Below, in pieces: positions 10,137-18,473 of a stretch of 64,000 nucleotides of DNA (positions are counted from its first letter, which is position 1; each line of letters begins with the position of its first letter). Below the pieces are notes generated by a model that was not told the origin of the DNA, did not search any database, and saw only the letters and a program-made list of their open reading frames with translations. This stretch comes from Halostagnicola larsenii XH-48. GTDB lineage: Archaea > Halobacteriota > Halobacteria > Halobacteriales > Natrialbaceae. Location: positions 434,001 through 498,000 of the forward strand of contig NZ_CP007056.1 in the NCBI RefSeq assembly GCF_000517625.1, read 5' to 3'. The translations under genes were made by a program, and so were the position numbers.

Positions 10137-11687
10137 CTATTCGACTTCGAAGAACTCGCGCGAAACGGTCTCGCGTTCGATCGTTCCAGTATCCGTCCGC
10201 GGCAGTTGTTCGCCCGTCAGAACGTACTCTCGTGGTCGCTTGAAGTTCGCCAGCCGATCGTGTTCCCGACAGAACGCGTCGAGAGCGTCCTCGCTGACTG
10301 CGGTTTCGGCACCGACACAGGCGACACAGGCCACTCGCTCGCCCCAGTGGTCGTCCGGCAGGCCGATCACGACCGCTTCGTCGATAGCGTCGTATCCCTC
10401 GAGGATTTCTTCGACTTCCTCCGGGTAGATGTTTTCGCCGCCGCTGACGATCATGTTGTCGGCGCGGCCGACGATGTGGAGATTGCCGTCGGAGTCGACT
10501 TCCGCGATATCGCCGGTTCGGAGCCACTCGCCGACGAAGAGCTGTTCGGTCGCCTCGGGTCGGCCGAGATAGCCCTCGGTCGCCCCCTCGCCACGGGCGA
10601 GCACTTCGCCTGTCTCGCCACGCCCGACCGTCGCGGTGGGGTCGAGCGAATCAGCCGTTTCCGCCGGTTCGACGACTCGAAGCTCCCACATGAACGATTC
10701 GTTGCCGATCGTGCCGGGATGCTCGATCTGGAGCGACGGCGGAGCGTAGGTGAGGTTCGGGCCTCCTTCGGTCAGTCCGTACGTATTGTAGACGTTCGGC
10801 GTGAGGTGTTCGGAGACGGCCCCAACGAGCGATTCGGTGACGATCGAGCCGCCAGTTCGAATGTACGAGAGGGCGTCGACCGCGTACTCGCCGTCCCGCT
10901 GGGCGTCGACGAACGCGTGAAGCTGGGTTGGAACCGCCAACAGCCCGGTCACGTCGTGGGTTTCGATGAGTTCGAGAGCCTCCTGGGGATCGAAGTGCGT
11001 CTGAATCACCATCGTCGCGCCGGCCTGAATGTGCGGGAGCATCCACGCGTCGCAGGTCACCATGTGATACCACGGCGACGCGACGAGCGCGATATCCGAC
11101 TCGTCGATGCCCATCTCCATGACGACCTGCGTGCTTCCGAGCCACATCGATTCCTGATCGTGCAACACGGCCTTCGGCGTACTCGTCGTGCCGCTGGTGT
11201 AGAAGATTCCATGTTCGAACGCGGTGTTGGTCTCGACAGCCCCGCTCGAGGCGTCCTCGATCACCGCCTCGTAGGACTCGACCCCGTCGTGGTCGACCTC
11301 GGCGTCGCCACGGTGAATCGCGGTCTCGATATCCGTTCGATCGAGTACCGCAAGCGCCTTTTCGGCGTTCGAATCGTCGAAGAGTAACGTCGTCGCCCCG
11401 GTCGGCTCGAGCATCGAGACGAGACCCCCCGGACTCTCCCGAAACGGCAACTGGACGTTTGCGATACCGCGTTTGTGACTCGCGATCATCGTCTCGAGCG
11501 GAAGGATCCCGTTACAGGAGAGGGTCGCGACTCGTGCGCTCCCAGCGCGCGCTGCAAGCGCGTTCGCCAGCCGAGACGTTCGGCGGTCGAGTTCCCCGTA
11601 CGTTTCGCTCCACCCGTCGTCGGTGACAACCGCTGTTTTCCCCGAATAGCACCGAACTGTCCTGTTAAATGCCTCAATAAAGTTCAT
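10137..11687 (-). CDS. AMP-forming acyl-CoA synthetase (acid:CoA ligase)
   Basis: A 516-residue member of the ANL superfamily. The P-loop-like motif is YTSGTTSTPKAVLH, the A5 region is NTYGLTEGGPN, the adenylate-binding TGD motif is WLRTGDIAEVD, and the hinge/C-domain is GRADNMIVSGGENIYPEEVEE. The A10 catalytic Lys is not in its usual PRTDTGKI context: the sequence reads PRTDTGTIERE, so the expected Lys is Thr. That is a notable change in the residue needed for adenylation. The likely reaction is acid + ATP + CoA to acyl-CoA, with a fatty or aromatic acid as substrate. An IclR regulator lies just upstream on the same strand and an ADP-forming synthetase is divergent. Confidence 0.9.
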   Translation of the reverse strand: MNFIEAFNRTVRCYSGKTAVVTDDGWSETYGELDRRTSRLANALAARAGSARVATLSCNGILPLETMIASHKRGIANVQLPFRESPGGLVSMLEPTGATTLLFDDSNAEKALAVLDRTDIETAIHRGDAEVDHDGVESYEAVIEDASSGAVETNTAFEHGIFYTSGTTSTPKAVLHDQESMWLGSTQVVMEMGIDESDIALVASPWYHMVTCDAWMLPHIQAGATMVIQTHFDPQEALELIETHDVTGLLAVPTQLHAFVDAQRDGEYAVDALSYIRTGGSIVTESLVGAVSEHLTPNVYNTYGLTEGGPNLTYAPPSLQIEHPGTIGNESFMWELRVVEPAETADSLDPTATVGRGETGEVLARGEGATEGYLGRPEATEQLFVGEWLRTGDIAEVDSDGNLHIVGRADNMIVSGGENIYPEEVEEILEGYDAIDEAVVIGLPDDHWGERVACVACVGAETAVSEDALDAFCREHDRLANFKRPREYVLTGEQLPRTDTGTIERETVSREFFEVE

Positions 11688-11863
11688 CGTGTGACCTAGG
11701 TACGTAGTACCACTTTCCATCCATATTAATAATTTTCGTCCCTCATCGTCGGAGCGGGTCAGGGAGAGGACGGGTACGCCGACGCGATGGCCAGATAGTA
11801 CGAGAGCGACGATCTCTAACGCGACCGCCCGAGTAGTCTCGAACACAACCGCTACGGTTGTCG

Positions 11864-12631
11864 TTAATCGTACGCGAGTCGAAGTTCGACGTCGTTGACC
11901 GCTTCCAACAGGGGATCCCGAAGGTGAGTCGCACAGTACTCCTCGGTCAGTCGGCTCGCCGCGCCGGCGATCGTGATCGCTCCGATCGGGGTTCCGTCGA
12001 GAATAATGGGCGCGGCGATCGCGTGGACGCCTTTGAAATCCTCTTTCTTGTTCCACGCGATACCGGTTTCGCGGATCTCCTCGAGGGTCGCCTCGAGCTC
12101 CTCGCGGTCCGTAATCGTGTTTTCGGTGTGGCTCGGAAGGTCGCGTTCGACGGTGAGTTCGTGGACGACATCCTCGGGTAAATGCGCCAGAATCGCTTTC
12201 CCACCGGACGTGGAGTGAAGATGTTTCCACTGACCGACCACGGCATGACTGTTGAACGTATTGTTGTTCACCGATCCGTGGAGGAACATGAGCCGACCGT
12301 TCTCGTGGACGACCAGCCACACCGCCTCTGAGGTTTCCGAGGCGAGCATGTCGACGCGGTTTTTGGCGGCGTGAAACACGTCGTACTGGTTTCGCACGTC
12401 GATGCCGTCGCTGAAAAACTGTAATCCGAGCCGGTACGTGCCGTTCTCGTTGACGACGTATCCGTGTTGCTCGAGCGCTGTGAGGTGCTTGTGGACGGTG
12501 CTTTTCGCGAGGTCTACCGACCGAGCGATTTCCGTAACGCCGGCGCGTTCTCGCTCCTTGATGGCTTCGACGATAGCGAACAGCGTCTCGTCCGATTTGA
12601 CCGATTGGCTGTCTGAACCCCCTGTAGTCAT
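11864..12631 (-). CDS. IclR-family transcriptional regulator
   Basis: A 255-residue regulator. The N-terminal winged helix-turn-helix reads VTEIARSVDLAKSTVHKHLTALEQHGYV (about residues 30-58). The C-terminal IclR effector domain shows HSTSGGKAILAHLP and GAITIAGAASRLTEE. The family binds small aromatic or sugar-acid ligands as dimers of dimers. Its position between the acyl-CoA ligase and a divergently transcribed ADP-forming synthetase suggests it controls this acid-degradation block. The ATG at 12631 is 28 bases from a TATA-like box at 12656-12663, so the transcript is probably leaderless. The longer frame upstream is basic and was rejected. Confidence 0.92.
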   Translation of the reverse strand: MTTGGSDSQSVKSDETLFAIVEAIKERERAGVTEIARSVDLAKSTVHKHLTALEQHGYVVNENGTYRLGLQFFSDGIDVRNQYDVFHAAKNRVDMLASETSEAVWLVVHENGRLMFLHGSVNNNTFNSHAVVGQWKHLHSTSGGKAILAHLPEDVVHELTVERDLPSHTENTITDREELEATLEEIRETGIAWNKKEDFKGVHAIAAPIILDGTPIGAITIAGAASRLTEEYCATHLRDPLLEAVNDVELRLAYD

Positions 12632-13055
12632 TGACAGGTGGTTGATCGGGCGCTCTAATGAAAGTTGGTCATGCACCGCCGGGGTACGGCCGCTCGCACG
12701 GTGACTCGTCGTCCCCTCGCTACTGTCGGCTAACGTCCACCGTATCACTGCACGTCGTCGGCCGACCACGAAACGCGACCCGATCTTCGGGAGAAGATGA
12801 ATGATAAATTATCGACTGTAAATCCGAATGACCGGAAAAGAGTAAATCAAGTATCGCAAGCTGACACCACTGTATCCGGGGAAAAGACATGCAAATAATA
12901 TAAAATTATATATGATATTATCTACCAGGAACACCCTACATTGGGTGAACCTAGTAGTGTGTCAGTCCCCGCTCGAGACGTATCAGTTTCGGTGATGGAG
13001 TAGTGATTCGAAATTTGATGAAAAATACTATGCTACGGCCTCTACAAATCAGTTT
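12632..13055. promoter_or_regulatory. divergent promoter region between IclR and ADP-forming synthetase
   Basis: A 424-base AT-rich region between two divergent genes. It holds a TATA-like box for the IclR gene (12656-12663), a very AT-rich run near 12893-12922 and a small inverted repeat CACCC/GGGTG at 12932-12947. No gene is seen. It is the natural place for IclR operators, but none is proven. Confidence 0.5.
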
Positions 13056-14438
13056 ATGGCCTTAGATAGCTTGTTCGATCCCGACGGCATCGCCGTCGTC
13101 GGTGCCTCCGCAACGGTGGGGAAGATCGGGTACGAAGCGATGCAAAACGCCGTCACCTACGACGCGCCAGTGTACCCGGTCAACCCGTCTGGCTCCGGAA
13201 CCGTGTTCGACCGCGAGTTCGTTCCATCGGTCACGGAGATAGACGACGACGTTGATCTCGTCTTATCCTGCGTCCCGGGCCCGGTCGTTCCGGACGTCAT
13301 CGACGAGTGTGGCGAGGCCGGTATCGGCGCGGCGGTCATCTTCTCCGGTGGATTCGCGGAGGCCGGCGAGGACGGCGAGCAACTACAGAATCGACTCGTC
13401 GAGGCCGCAGACGACGGCGACGTACATCTCCTCGGCCCGAACACGAGCGGATTCTTGCGACCGGGCGAGAATCTACACGCAACGTTCGCGACTGGAACTG
13501 AAGACATTCCGGCCGGGAACGTCGCAATCGTCGCCCAGAGCGGCGGTATCGCCTTTGCCACGGCGTTCCAAGCGGAAAACGAAGGCTGGGGAGTATCCGC
13601 GATGGTCGGGCTCGGCAACGCCGCGAACGTCGGCTTTCAGGAGGTTGTCGAATACTTCGACGGAGACGACGGGACCGACGCCATCGTGTTACACGTCGAG
13701 GGGACCGACGACGCTCGAGGCCTCCTCGAGACCTGTCGGTCGGCGTCGACACCCGTCGTCGCCTACAACGTGGGCGAGCAAGACGTCGGCGACTTCGCCG
13801 AGTCCCATACCGGATCGCTCACCGGCGATCACAAACTGTACGAGGCGGGGTTCGCACAGTACGGCGTTCCGACGGTGCGGTCGGTCGCCGAACTCGTCGA
13901 CGCCGGGACGGCACTCGCCGATTGTCCTCGGCCATCTGGGCCGAACGTCGGCGTCGTGACGGCCCAAGCGGGGCCGGGAATCGCGATTACGGACCGATTG
14001 AAAGCCGCGGGGGCGACGCTGCCCTCCCTGTCCGAGGAGACGCAGACGGTCGTCGAAGACATTCTCCCCGGGATTACCTTCTCGGAAAATCCCGTCGATA
14101 CGGGTCGCCCGATGCCCGAGTTCGGCGAGGTCGTCGAGGCGGTGGCCCGCGACGAAAACGTCGATATCGTGCTGGTCTACGAACTGTTCGAGGAAGGGCT
14201 CGGTTTCCCGACGGAGACCCTCGAGGGACTTCCGGAAGCGACCGGCAAACCGATCGTGTTCGCAACCGGTGGGGCACGAAGCGCGCTCGAGCCGGAACTC
14301 GAGGCGATGAGCGAGTGTGGAATTCCGACCTACACGACGCCGGAACGGGGGGCTGACGCGGCCACGGCGCTCGTCCAGTACGCGAGGCGCAATCCGAAGC
14401 CGGCAGCGGGGGCAGGCGAGGTGAGCGACGATGAGTGA
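13056..14438 (+). CDS. ADP-forming acyl-CoA synthetase, alpha subunit
   Basis: A 460-residue alpha subunit of the NDP-forming acyl-CoA synthetase family. The N-terminal CoA-binding Rossmann domain begins FDPDGIAVVGAS. Succinyl-CoA-synthetase-like domains follow (GPNTSGF, VAQSGGI, VSAMVGLGN). The phosphorylated catalytic histidine is in ESHTGSLTG (His251), and the conserved Glu lies in HVEGTDD. The reaction is acyl-CoA + ADP + Pi to acid + CoA + ATP, or its reverse. It overlaps the beta gene by 8 bases (ATGAGTGA), so translation is coupled. Haloarchaeal enzymes of this family are often single fused chains; here the subunits are separate. Confidence 0.92.
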   Translation: MALDSLFDPDGIAVVGASATVGKIGYEAMQNAVTYDAPVYPVNPSGSGTVFDREFVPSVTEIDDDVDLVLSCVPGPVVPDVIDECGEAGIGAAVIFSGGFAEAGEDGEQLQNRLVEAADDGDVHLLGPNTSGFLRPGENLHATFATGTEDIPAGNVAIVAQSGGIAFATAFQAENEGWGVSAMVGLGNAANVGFQEVVEYFDGDDGTDAIVLHVEGTDDARGLLETCRSASTPVVAYNVGEQDVGDFAESHTGSLTGDHKLYEAGFAQYGVPTVRSVAELVDAGTALADCPRPSGPNVGVVTAQAGPGIAITDRLKAAGATLPSLSEETQTVVEDILPGITFSENPVDTGRPMPEFGEVVEAVARDENVDIVLVYELFEEGLGFPTETLEGLPEATGKPIVFATGGARSALEPELEAMSECGIPTYTTPERGADAATALVQYARRNPKPAAGAGEVSDDE

Positions 14439-15141
14439 TCCGCTCGAAGCGGCGACGGTAGCGGGACGAACGGCGCTCACCGAATCGGAAGCGAAGGAGG
14501 TGCTTTCGGCACGCGGTGTCTCCGTGCCAGATGGCGAGACCGCCCAGACACCAGAGGCGGCAGTCGACGCCGCAGGCCGACTCGGATATCCCGTCGTCGT
14601 GAAAATCGAATCACCGAGCGTCCAGCACAAAAGCGACTGGGGCGACGGTATCGGCGTCGCCCTCGGCCTCCGAGACGACGAGGCGGTCGCCGACGCCGCA
14701 CGCGAGATTCTCGAGACGGCCGAGGAGCAAGGGATAGACGCCGCAGTCCGGGTCGAGTCAGCACTCGAGGTCGACGACGGCATCGAGGTCATCGTCGGCG
14801 GAACGCGAGATCCGTCGTTCGGCCCGACCGTCCTGGTCGGACTGGGCGGGGTCGCCGTCGAAGTCCTGCAGGATACGAGCCACCGACTCGCGCCGGTGAC
14901 GAGCGAAGAAGCCCTGGCGATGACCTACGAACTCGAGACATCGGACCTGCTGGATGGCTATCGCGGCGAACCGGCCGTCGACCGGGAGGCAATCGCGGAC
15001 GCGATACAGACCGTCGGCGAGTTCCTCGTCGAGGAGCCTGCGGTCTCGGAAGTGGAGGTCAACCCGCTTCTCGCGCGATCTGACGACGCACTCGCGCTCG
15101 ATGCGCTCATCGCGTTGTCGCCTGACGCCCGGAGCGATTGA
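14431..15141 (+). CDS. ADP-forming acyl-CoA synthetase, beta (ATP-grasp) subunit
   Basis: A 236-residue ATP-grasp subunit. LGYPVVVKIES carries the nucleotide-binding Lys, VQHKSDWGDGIGV carries the second phosphohistidine site known in this family, and PTVLVGLGG and EVEVNPLLA are the conserved ATP-grasp/metal region. It partners the alpha subunit encoded immediately upstream with an 8-base overlap. The orphan alpha-like protein at 20163-21533 might share this beta subunit, as no second beta gene is present in the window. Confidence 0.92.
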   Translation: MSDPLEAATVAGRTALTESEAKEVLSARGVSVPDGETAQTPEAAVDAAGRLGYPVVVKIESPSVQHKSDWGDGIGVALGLRDDEAVADAAREILETAEEQGIDAAVRVESALEVDDGIEVIVGGTRDPSFGPTVLVGLGGVAVEVLQDTSHRLAPVTSEEALAMTYELETSDLLDGYRGEPAVDREAIADAIQTVGEFLVEEPAVSEVEVNPLLARSDDALALDALIALSPDARSD

Positions 15142-15249
15142 CCGAACCGGGGCTCAGACGGTAGCGGTTACTACGGAAATTTCGGAACGACCAGTTCGAA
15201 ACGGCGTGTCGAAAACACAGCCGAGCGGCGAGAAAACGACTCGAGCGGT

Positions 15250-16329
15250 TCAGGCCTCGGCTTCAGTGTAGAAGTTGAACGCCTCGTACACCGGCCGATC
15301 CGACATGCCGAGCAGGATCGCTTCGTCGTCCGGTTCGTGGTGGTGTGGCGTTCCCGGCGGGACGACGAAGATGTCGCGTTCGCCCCACTCGAGGGCTTCG
15401 CCGTCGACGTGAGTCGCGCCCTCGCCCTCGATGACGAAGAAGACCTCCGTCGCGTTGTGGAAGTGAGCGTCCGTCGGCCCCTCGTTGAGCAGTTGCGAGC
15501 GGAACGACATCGTCGGAAACAGCGGCGGCGAGCCCGTGTTCGGGTTGACATACGCCATGCTGTATCCGTCGTACGGGTCGGGCGTGTCGTTATCAGCCCG
15601 TTGGCGCAACGTTTCGTCGGTCTCGCGCCACTTGAACCGATACGGCGGCGTCGGCTCTCGGTTGCCCTCGAACGGCCCCGGGATGGAGCTATCTTTCGCC
15701 TCGTCGGCGGGACGAGCCCGACCGTACTGAGAATCCCAGTACCCCTGCGTCTTGGTGACCGGCTGACGGTCGAGTTCGTGATTTTCGAAGACGTTCGTGG
15801 AGTTCAGCGAATCGAGAATCAACGGCAGATCGAGCACGTCGAGCCACGTCGCGGTTTCGTCGGAGTCGTTGACGTGGTCGTGCCACTCCCACTGTGGCGT
15901 CGTGATCAGGTCGTTGTCGTGCATCGGGAACTCCTCGCCCGCGACGACCGTCTTCATCTCCTCGTGCCCGTCGATCGTAAACCGCAACGCGTTCGCACCG
16001 TGGCGGTGTGCGGGGGCGTTTTCGCCCGGCGAAACCGTCTGGACGCCGACGTAAATCGTGTTCGAAATCGCATTTTCCATCCCGGTGTTGATCGGGACCG
16101 TCACGCGTCGCTGGAACCCCGGCGGCAGGTCGTCGATCGGAATGTCGTTCTCGATGTTGTCGATCGCGGTCTGGATGTCTTCCCACTTCCAGATGTCCGG
16201 CTCGAGATCGTCGTATACGTTGCCCATCGTATCTTCGACCTCCCAGAGTGGCCGAAGGTTCTGTGCCTCGAGATGACTCCGAGTGCTGGAGCTTAGCTCT
16301 ACTTGTTCTTCGGGCTCTTGCTGTGCCAT
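15250..16329 (-). CDS. gentisate 1,2-dioxygenase (bicupin)
   Basis: A 359-residue bicupin. The N-terminal cupin has the Fe(II) ligand cluster APAHRHGANALRF (His108, His110) with a late His in WEWHDH. The C-terminal cupin has DAHFHNATEVFFVIEG and VPPGTPHHHEP. Length and the RHGANALRF motif match gentisate 1,2-dioxygenases, which open gentisate to maleylpyruvate with O2. A gentisate pathway is known in haloarchaea (Haloferax sp. D1227). The start is the ATG at 16329 (MAQQ); an upstream in-frame start only adds a hydrophobic stub. The likely downstream hydrolase of the pathway lies upstream on the same strand. No maleylpyruvate isomerase was found. Confidence 0.88.
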   Translation of the reverse strand: MAQQEPEEQVELSSSTRSHLEAQNLRPLWEVEDTMGNVYDDLEPDIWKWEDIQTAIDNIENDIPIDDLPPGFQRRVTVPINTGMENAISNTIYVGVQTVSPGENAPAHRHGANALRFTIDGHEEMKTVVAGEEFPMHDNDLITTPQWEWHDHVNDSDETATWLDVLDLPLILDSLNSTNVFENHELDRQPVTKTQGYWDSQYGRARPADEAKDSSIPGPFEGNREPTPPYRFKWRETDETLRQRADNDTPDPYDGYSMAYVNPNTGSPPLFPTMSFRSQLLNEGPTDAHFHNATEVFFVIEGEGATHVDGEALEWGERDIFVVPPGTPHHHEPDDEAILLGMSDRPVYEAFNFYTEAEA

Positions 16330-16507
16330 ACTAGCGTGTTGCACAAGTATCACCATAAGTGTGTTGGAGCCCCGAACGAAAACGCCGGGACAGCGCCGTC
16401 ATGGGCGTTCGATCGGAGAGATTACCATCGCTAACACACAGTTTCGGACGGCGTAATCGGCGCTACTCGAGTGGTCGACTATCGGACAAAACGGTCAACC
16501 GCCCCCA

Positions 16508-16690
16508 TCAGGAGTCGGCGGCAACCTGTTCGTCGAACACGTCCTGAGTGGGGAACACCTCGCGACAGTCCTCACAGACCATCTGTCGCTGGATCGCGTA
16601 CTCCCAGAGTTTGCCGCCACAGTCCAGACAATCGAAGTGCGCTTCGACGAACGGATCGTTTTCGGCGTACGGGTTCTCGAACTCTGCCAT
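16508..16690 (-). CDS. 60-residue zinc-ribbon protein
   Basis: A 60-residue acidic protein with two knuckles, CLDCGG and CEDC, spaced as in a zinc ribbon (CxxC-x17-CxxC). It lies between the FAA-hydrolase gene and gentisate dioxygenase on the same strand, so co-expression with the ring-cleavage pathway is likely. Such mini zinc proteins are abundant in haloarchaea and mostly uncharacterised; nucleic-acid or protein binding is possible. The start ATG at 16690 leaves a compact protein with no extra N-terminus. Confidence 0.75.
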   Translation of the reverse strand: MAEFENPYAENDPFVEAHFDCLDCGGKLWEYAIQRQMVCEDCREVFPTQDVFDEQVAADS

Positions 16691-16813
16691 GGGTAACAGT
16701 AACGGAACCAGTCCATAAGAGTATTGCCCATCGGAGTATCGCGAAACGAAGCGTTCGAAAGCGGGCGAAAAGCGGTTCGAAAACGACTCGAGACCGTCCC
16801 GTCTCGTCCTCGA

Positions 16814-17689
16814 TTACTGGCCGCCCTTCTCGACGTTGACGTCGGCGAAGCGAGCGTCGCGTTCGGTCACGTCGACGGTCATCGATCCGACGTTCTCGAT
16901 TTCGGCGTCGATCGTGTCGCCGTCCGCGAGCGAACTCACGCCTTCGGGCGTCCCGGTCGTGATGACGTCGCCCGCCGAGATCGTCGCGCCGAGGGAGGCG
17001 TATTCGACGATGTCCGCGCACGTGTAGACCATGTCGTTGGTGTTGTCGTCCTGGCGGGTCTCGCCGTTGAGCTGGAGTTCCATGTCGAGGTTCTGTGGCT
17101 CTGCAACCTCGTCCGGCGTCGCGACGCACGGGCCGATGATGGTGAACGTGTCGTAGGACTTCCGATTCGAGCGATCCTGATCGCCGCGAACGGAGATATC
17201 GAGCAAGATCGTGTACCCGAAGATGTGGTCCCACGCCTCGTCGGCGTCGACGTCTTTCACGTCCGAGCCCATGATGAACGCCAGTTCGATTTCGTGGTCG
17301 ACGCGGCGGTCCGAGAACGGCAGCTCGATGCCGTCGTCGGGACCGGCGATGCTCGAGGGAGCTTTGAGGAAGTAGCCCTTGTCTTCGATCGAGAACCACT
17401 CGTCGGTGGTGATATCCTTGTCGCTGATGGCCTCCTCGATGTGGTTTTCGTAGTTCAGCGGCGCGGCGATGACTTTCTTCGGGTGCTCGACCGGCGATTC
17501 GACGTGTACGTCCTCGACGGCGTGGTCAGCATCCTCGTCCGCGTACTGGATCGCATCGTAATCGCCTTCGATGTATTCGATCAGCGGGTCCTCGGACTCG
17601 AGGCCGAGCCGGTCGGTCAGGTCGACGATGCCGGTCTGGTCGTCAGTGAGTACTCCGAGTCGGTCGCTATCGTATCGGACGAAGTGCAT
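16814..17689 (-). CDS. fumarylacetoacetate hydrolase family protein (probable fumarylpyruvate hydrolase)
   Basis: About 291 residues with the FAH fold. AAPLNYENHIEEA and FLKAPSSIAGPDD form the substrate cleft, VDHEIELAFIMG carries the acidic metal ligands, and TGTPEGVSSLADGD is the conserved C-terminal loop. The family hydrolyses fumarylacetoacetate or fumarylpyruvate, or dehydrates 2-keto-3-deoxy acids. Proximity to gentisate dioxygenase favours fumarylpyruvate hydrolysis to fumarate and pyruvate. A 2-keto-3-deoxy-acid dehydratase role remains possible because sugar-acid genes are also close. ATGs at 17707 and 17722 are alternatives; 17689 (MHFVRYDSD) fits the usual family N-terminus. Confidence 0.85.
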   Translation of the reverse strand: MHFVRYDSDRLGVLTDDQTGIVDLTDRLGLESEDPLIEYIEGDYDAIQYADEDADHAVEDVHVESPVEHPKKVIAAPLNYENHIEEAISDKDITTDEWFSIEDKGYFLKAPSSIAGPDDGIELPFSDRRVDHEIELAFIMGSDVKDVDADEAWDHIFGYTILLDISVRGDQDRSNRKSYDTFTIIGPCVATPDEVAEPQNLDMELQLNGETRQDDNTNDMVYTCADIVEYASLGATISAGDVITTGTPEGVSSLADGDTIDAEIENVGSMTVDVTERDARFADVNVEKGGQ

Positions 17690-18473
17690 ACCTACAAGTC
17701 CACGCATGGCGTTATAAAACATCCCATTTGTGGACGCTTGTAGCCGAGAATGCCAGTGGCTACTAGAGGTGAGTATTCCGAGTCGATACCGACCGATCGA
17801 TACAGGACGTTCGTTGTCAGGAAACGGTATTTGATCGATAGACGGCCATACATTACAAACATAAGACTGTAATTAGATGGGGTAGAGAAAGCCGACACGT
17901 GGTGCTGGCGCATCTACTGGAAGTGAAAGGGTGGTTCGCTCACAGAGAACGGGGCAACACGATGATTTTCTCGGTGTTTCTATGGGCATACTTACCGAAA
18001 CCAGGACGGTTGCGGTCACCTCGAGGTGATTCGGAGACCGGTGTCGAGACCGTCATAGCGTGAACCGTCTCGACCTGCTCTGCCTGTAGAAAAACAAGAT
18101 GTGCGATACAGCTAGTTTGAAACAGTTGTTACAAACGTTTGTTTGTACTAGATATAATAGAACGATAGCCTGGCGAACATGGAATCTCACGGGTATCAGG
18201 TCACTTACCGCGTGCAAATGGAATAGGGAAGAACGATATCGGCGATACTGTGTGCAAACCGCGCATAATCGAGTTACACGGTGCGCTAAATAGGGTTGGA
18301 ATTTAATGTAGGTTTCGGTACGATTCCACGGATTTCTGATCGATCTGAGACGAACATGCGCACCGACTTCGATAATTCTCATCGTCAAGGACCCCGAAGC
18401 TTGCTTTTGATTCGGGAAGATAATCACGCCGAACGCCCCAAAGATTGATTACCTTCTCGACAAATTACTCGGT
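17690..18473. other. divergent intergenic region with a perfect palindrome
   Basis: About 780 bases between the FAH-family gene and the divergent aldehyde dehydrogenase. No coding sequence is convincing. It contains the perfect 12-base palindrome at 18131-18142 within an AT-rich patch. Length and divergent layout suggest control of both flanking genes. Confidence 0.5.
18131..18142. promoter_or_regulatory. 12-base palindrome ACAAACGTTTGT
   Basis: A perfectly self-complementary 12-mer in the divergent region between the FAH-family gene and the aldehyde dehydrogenase. Its surroundings repeat GTT/TTG blocks. It is a candidate operator for the aromatic block; nothing else supports it. Confidence 0.3.

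Noticed and set aside
10017-11387. 456-codon plus-strand frame opposite the acyl-CoA ligase
   Set aside because: Antisense shadow. All ligase motifs are on the minus strand.
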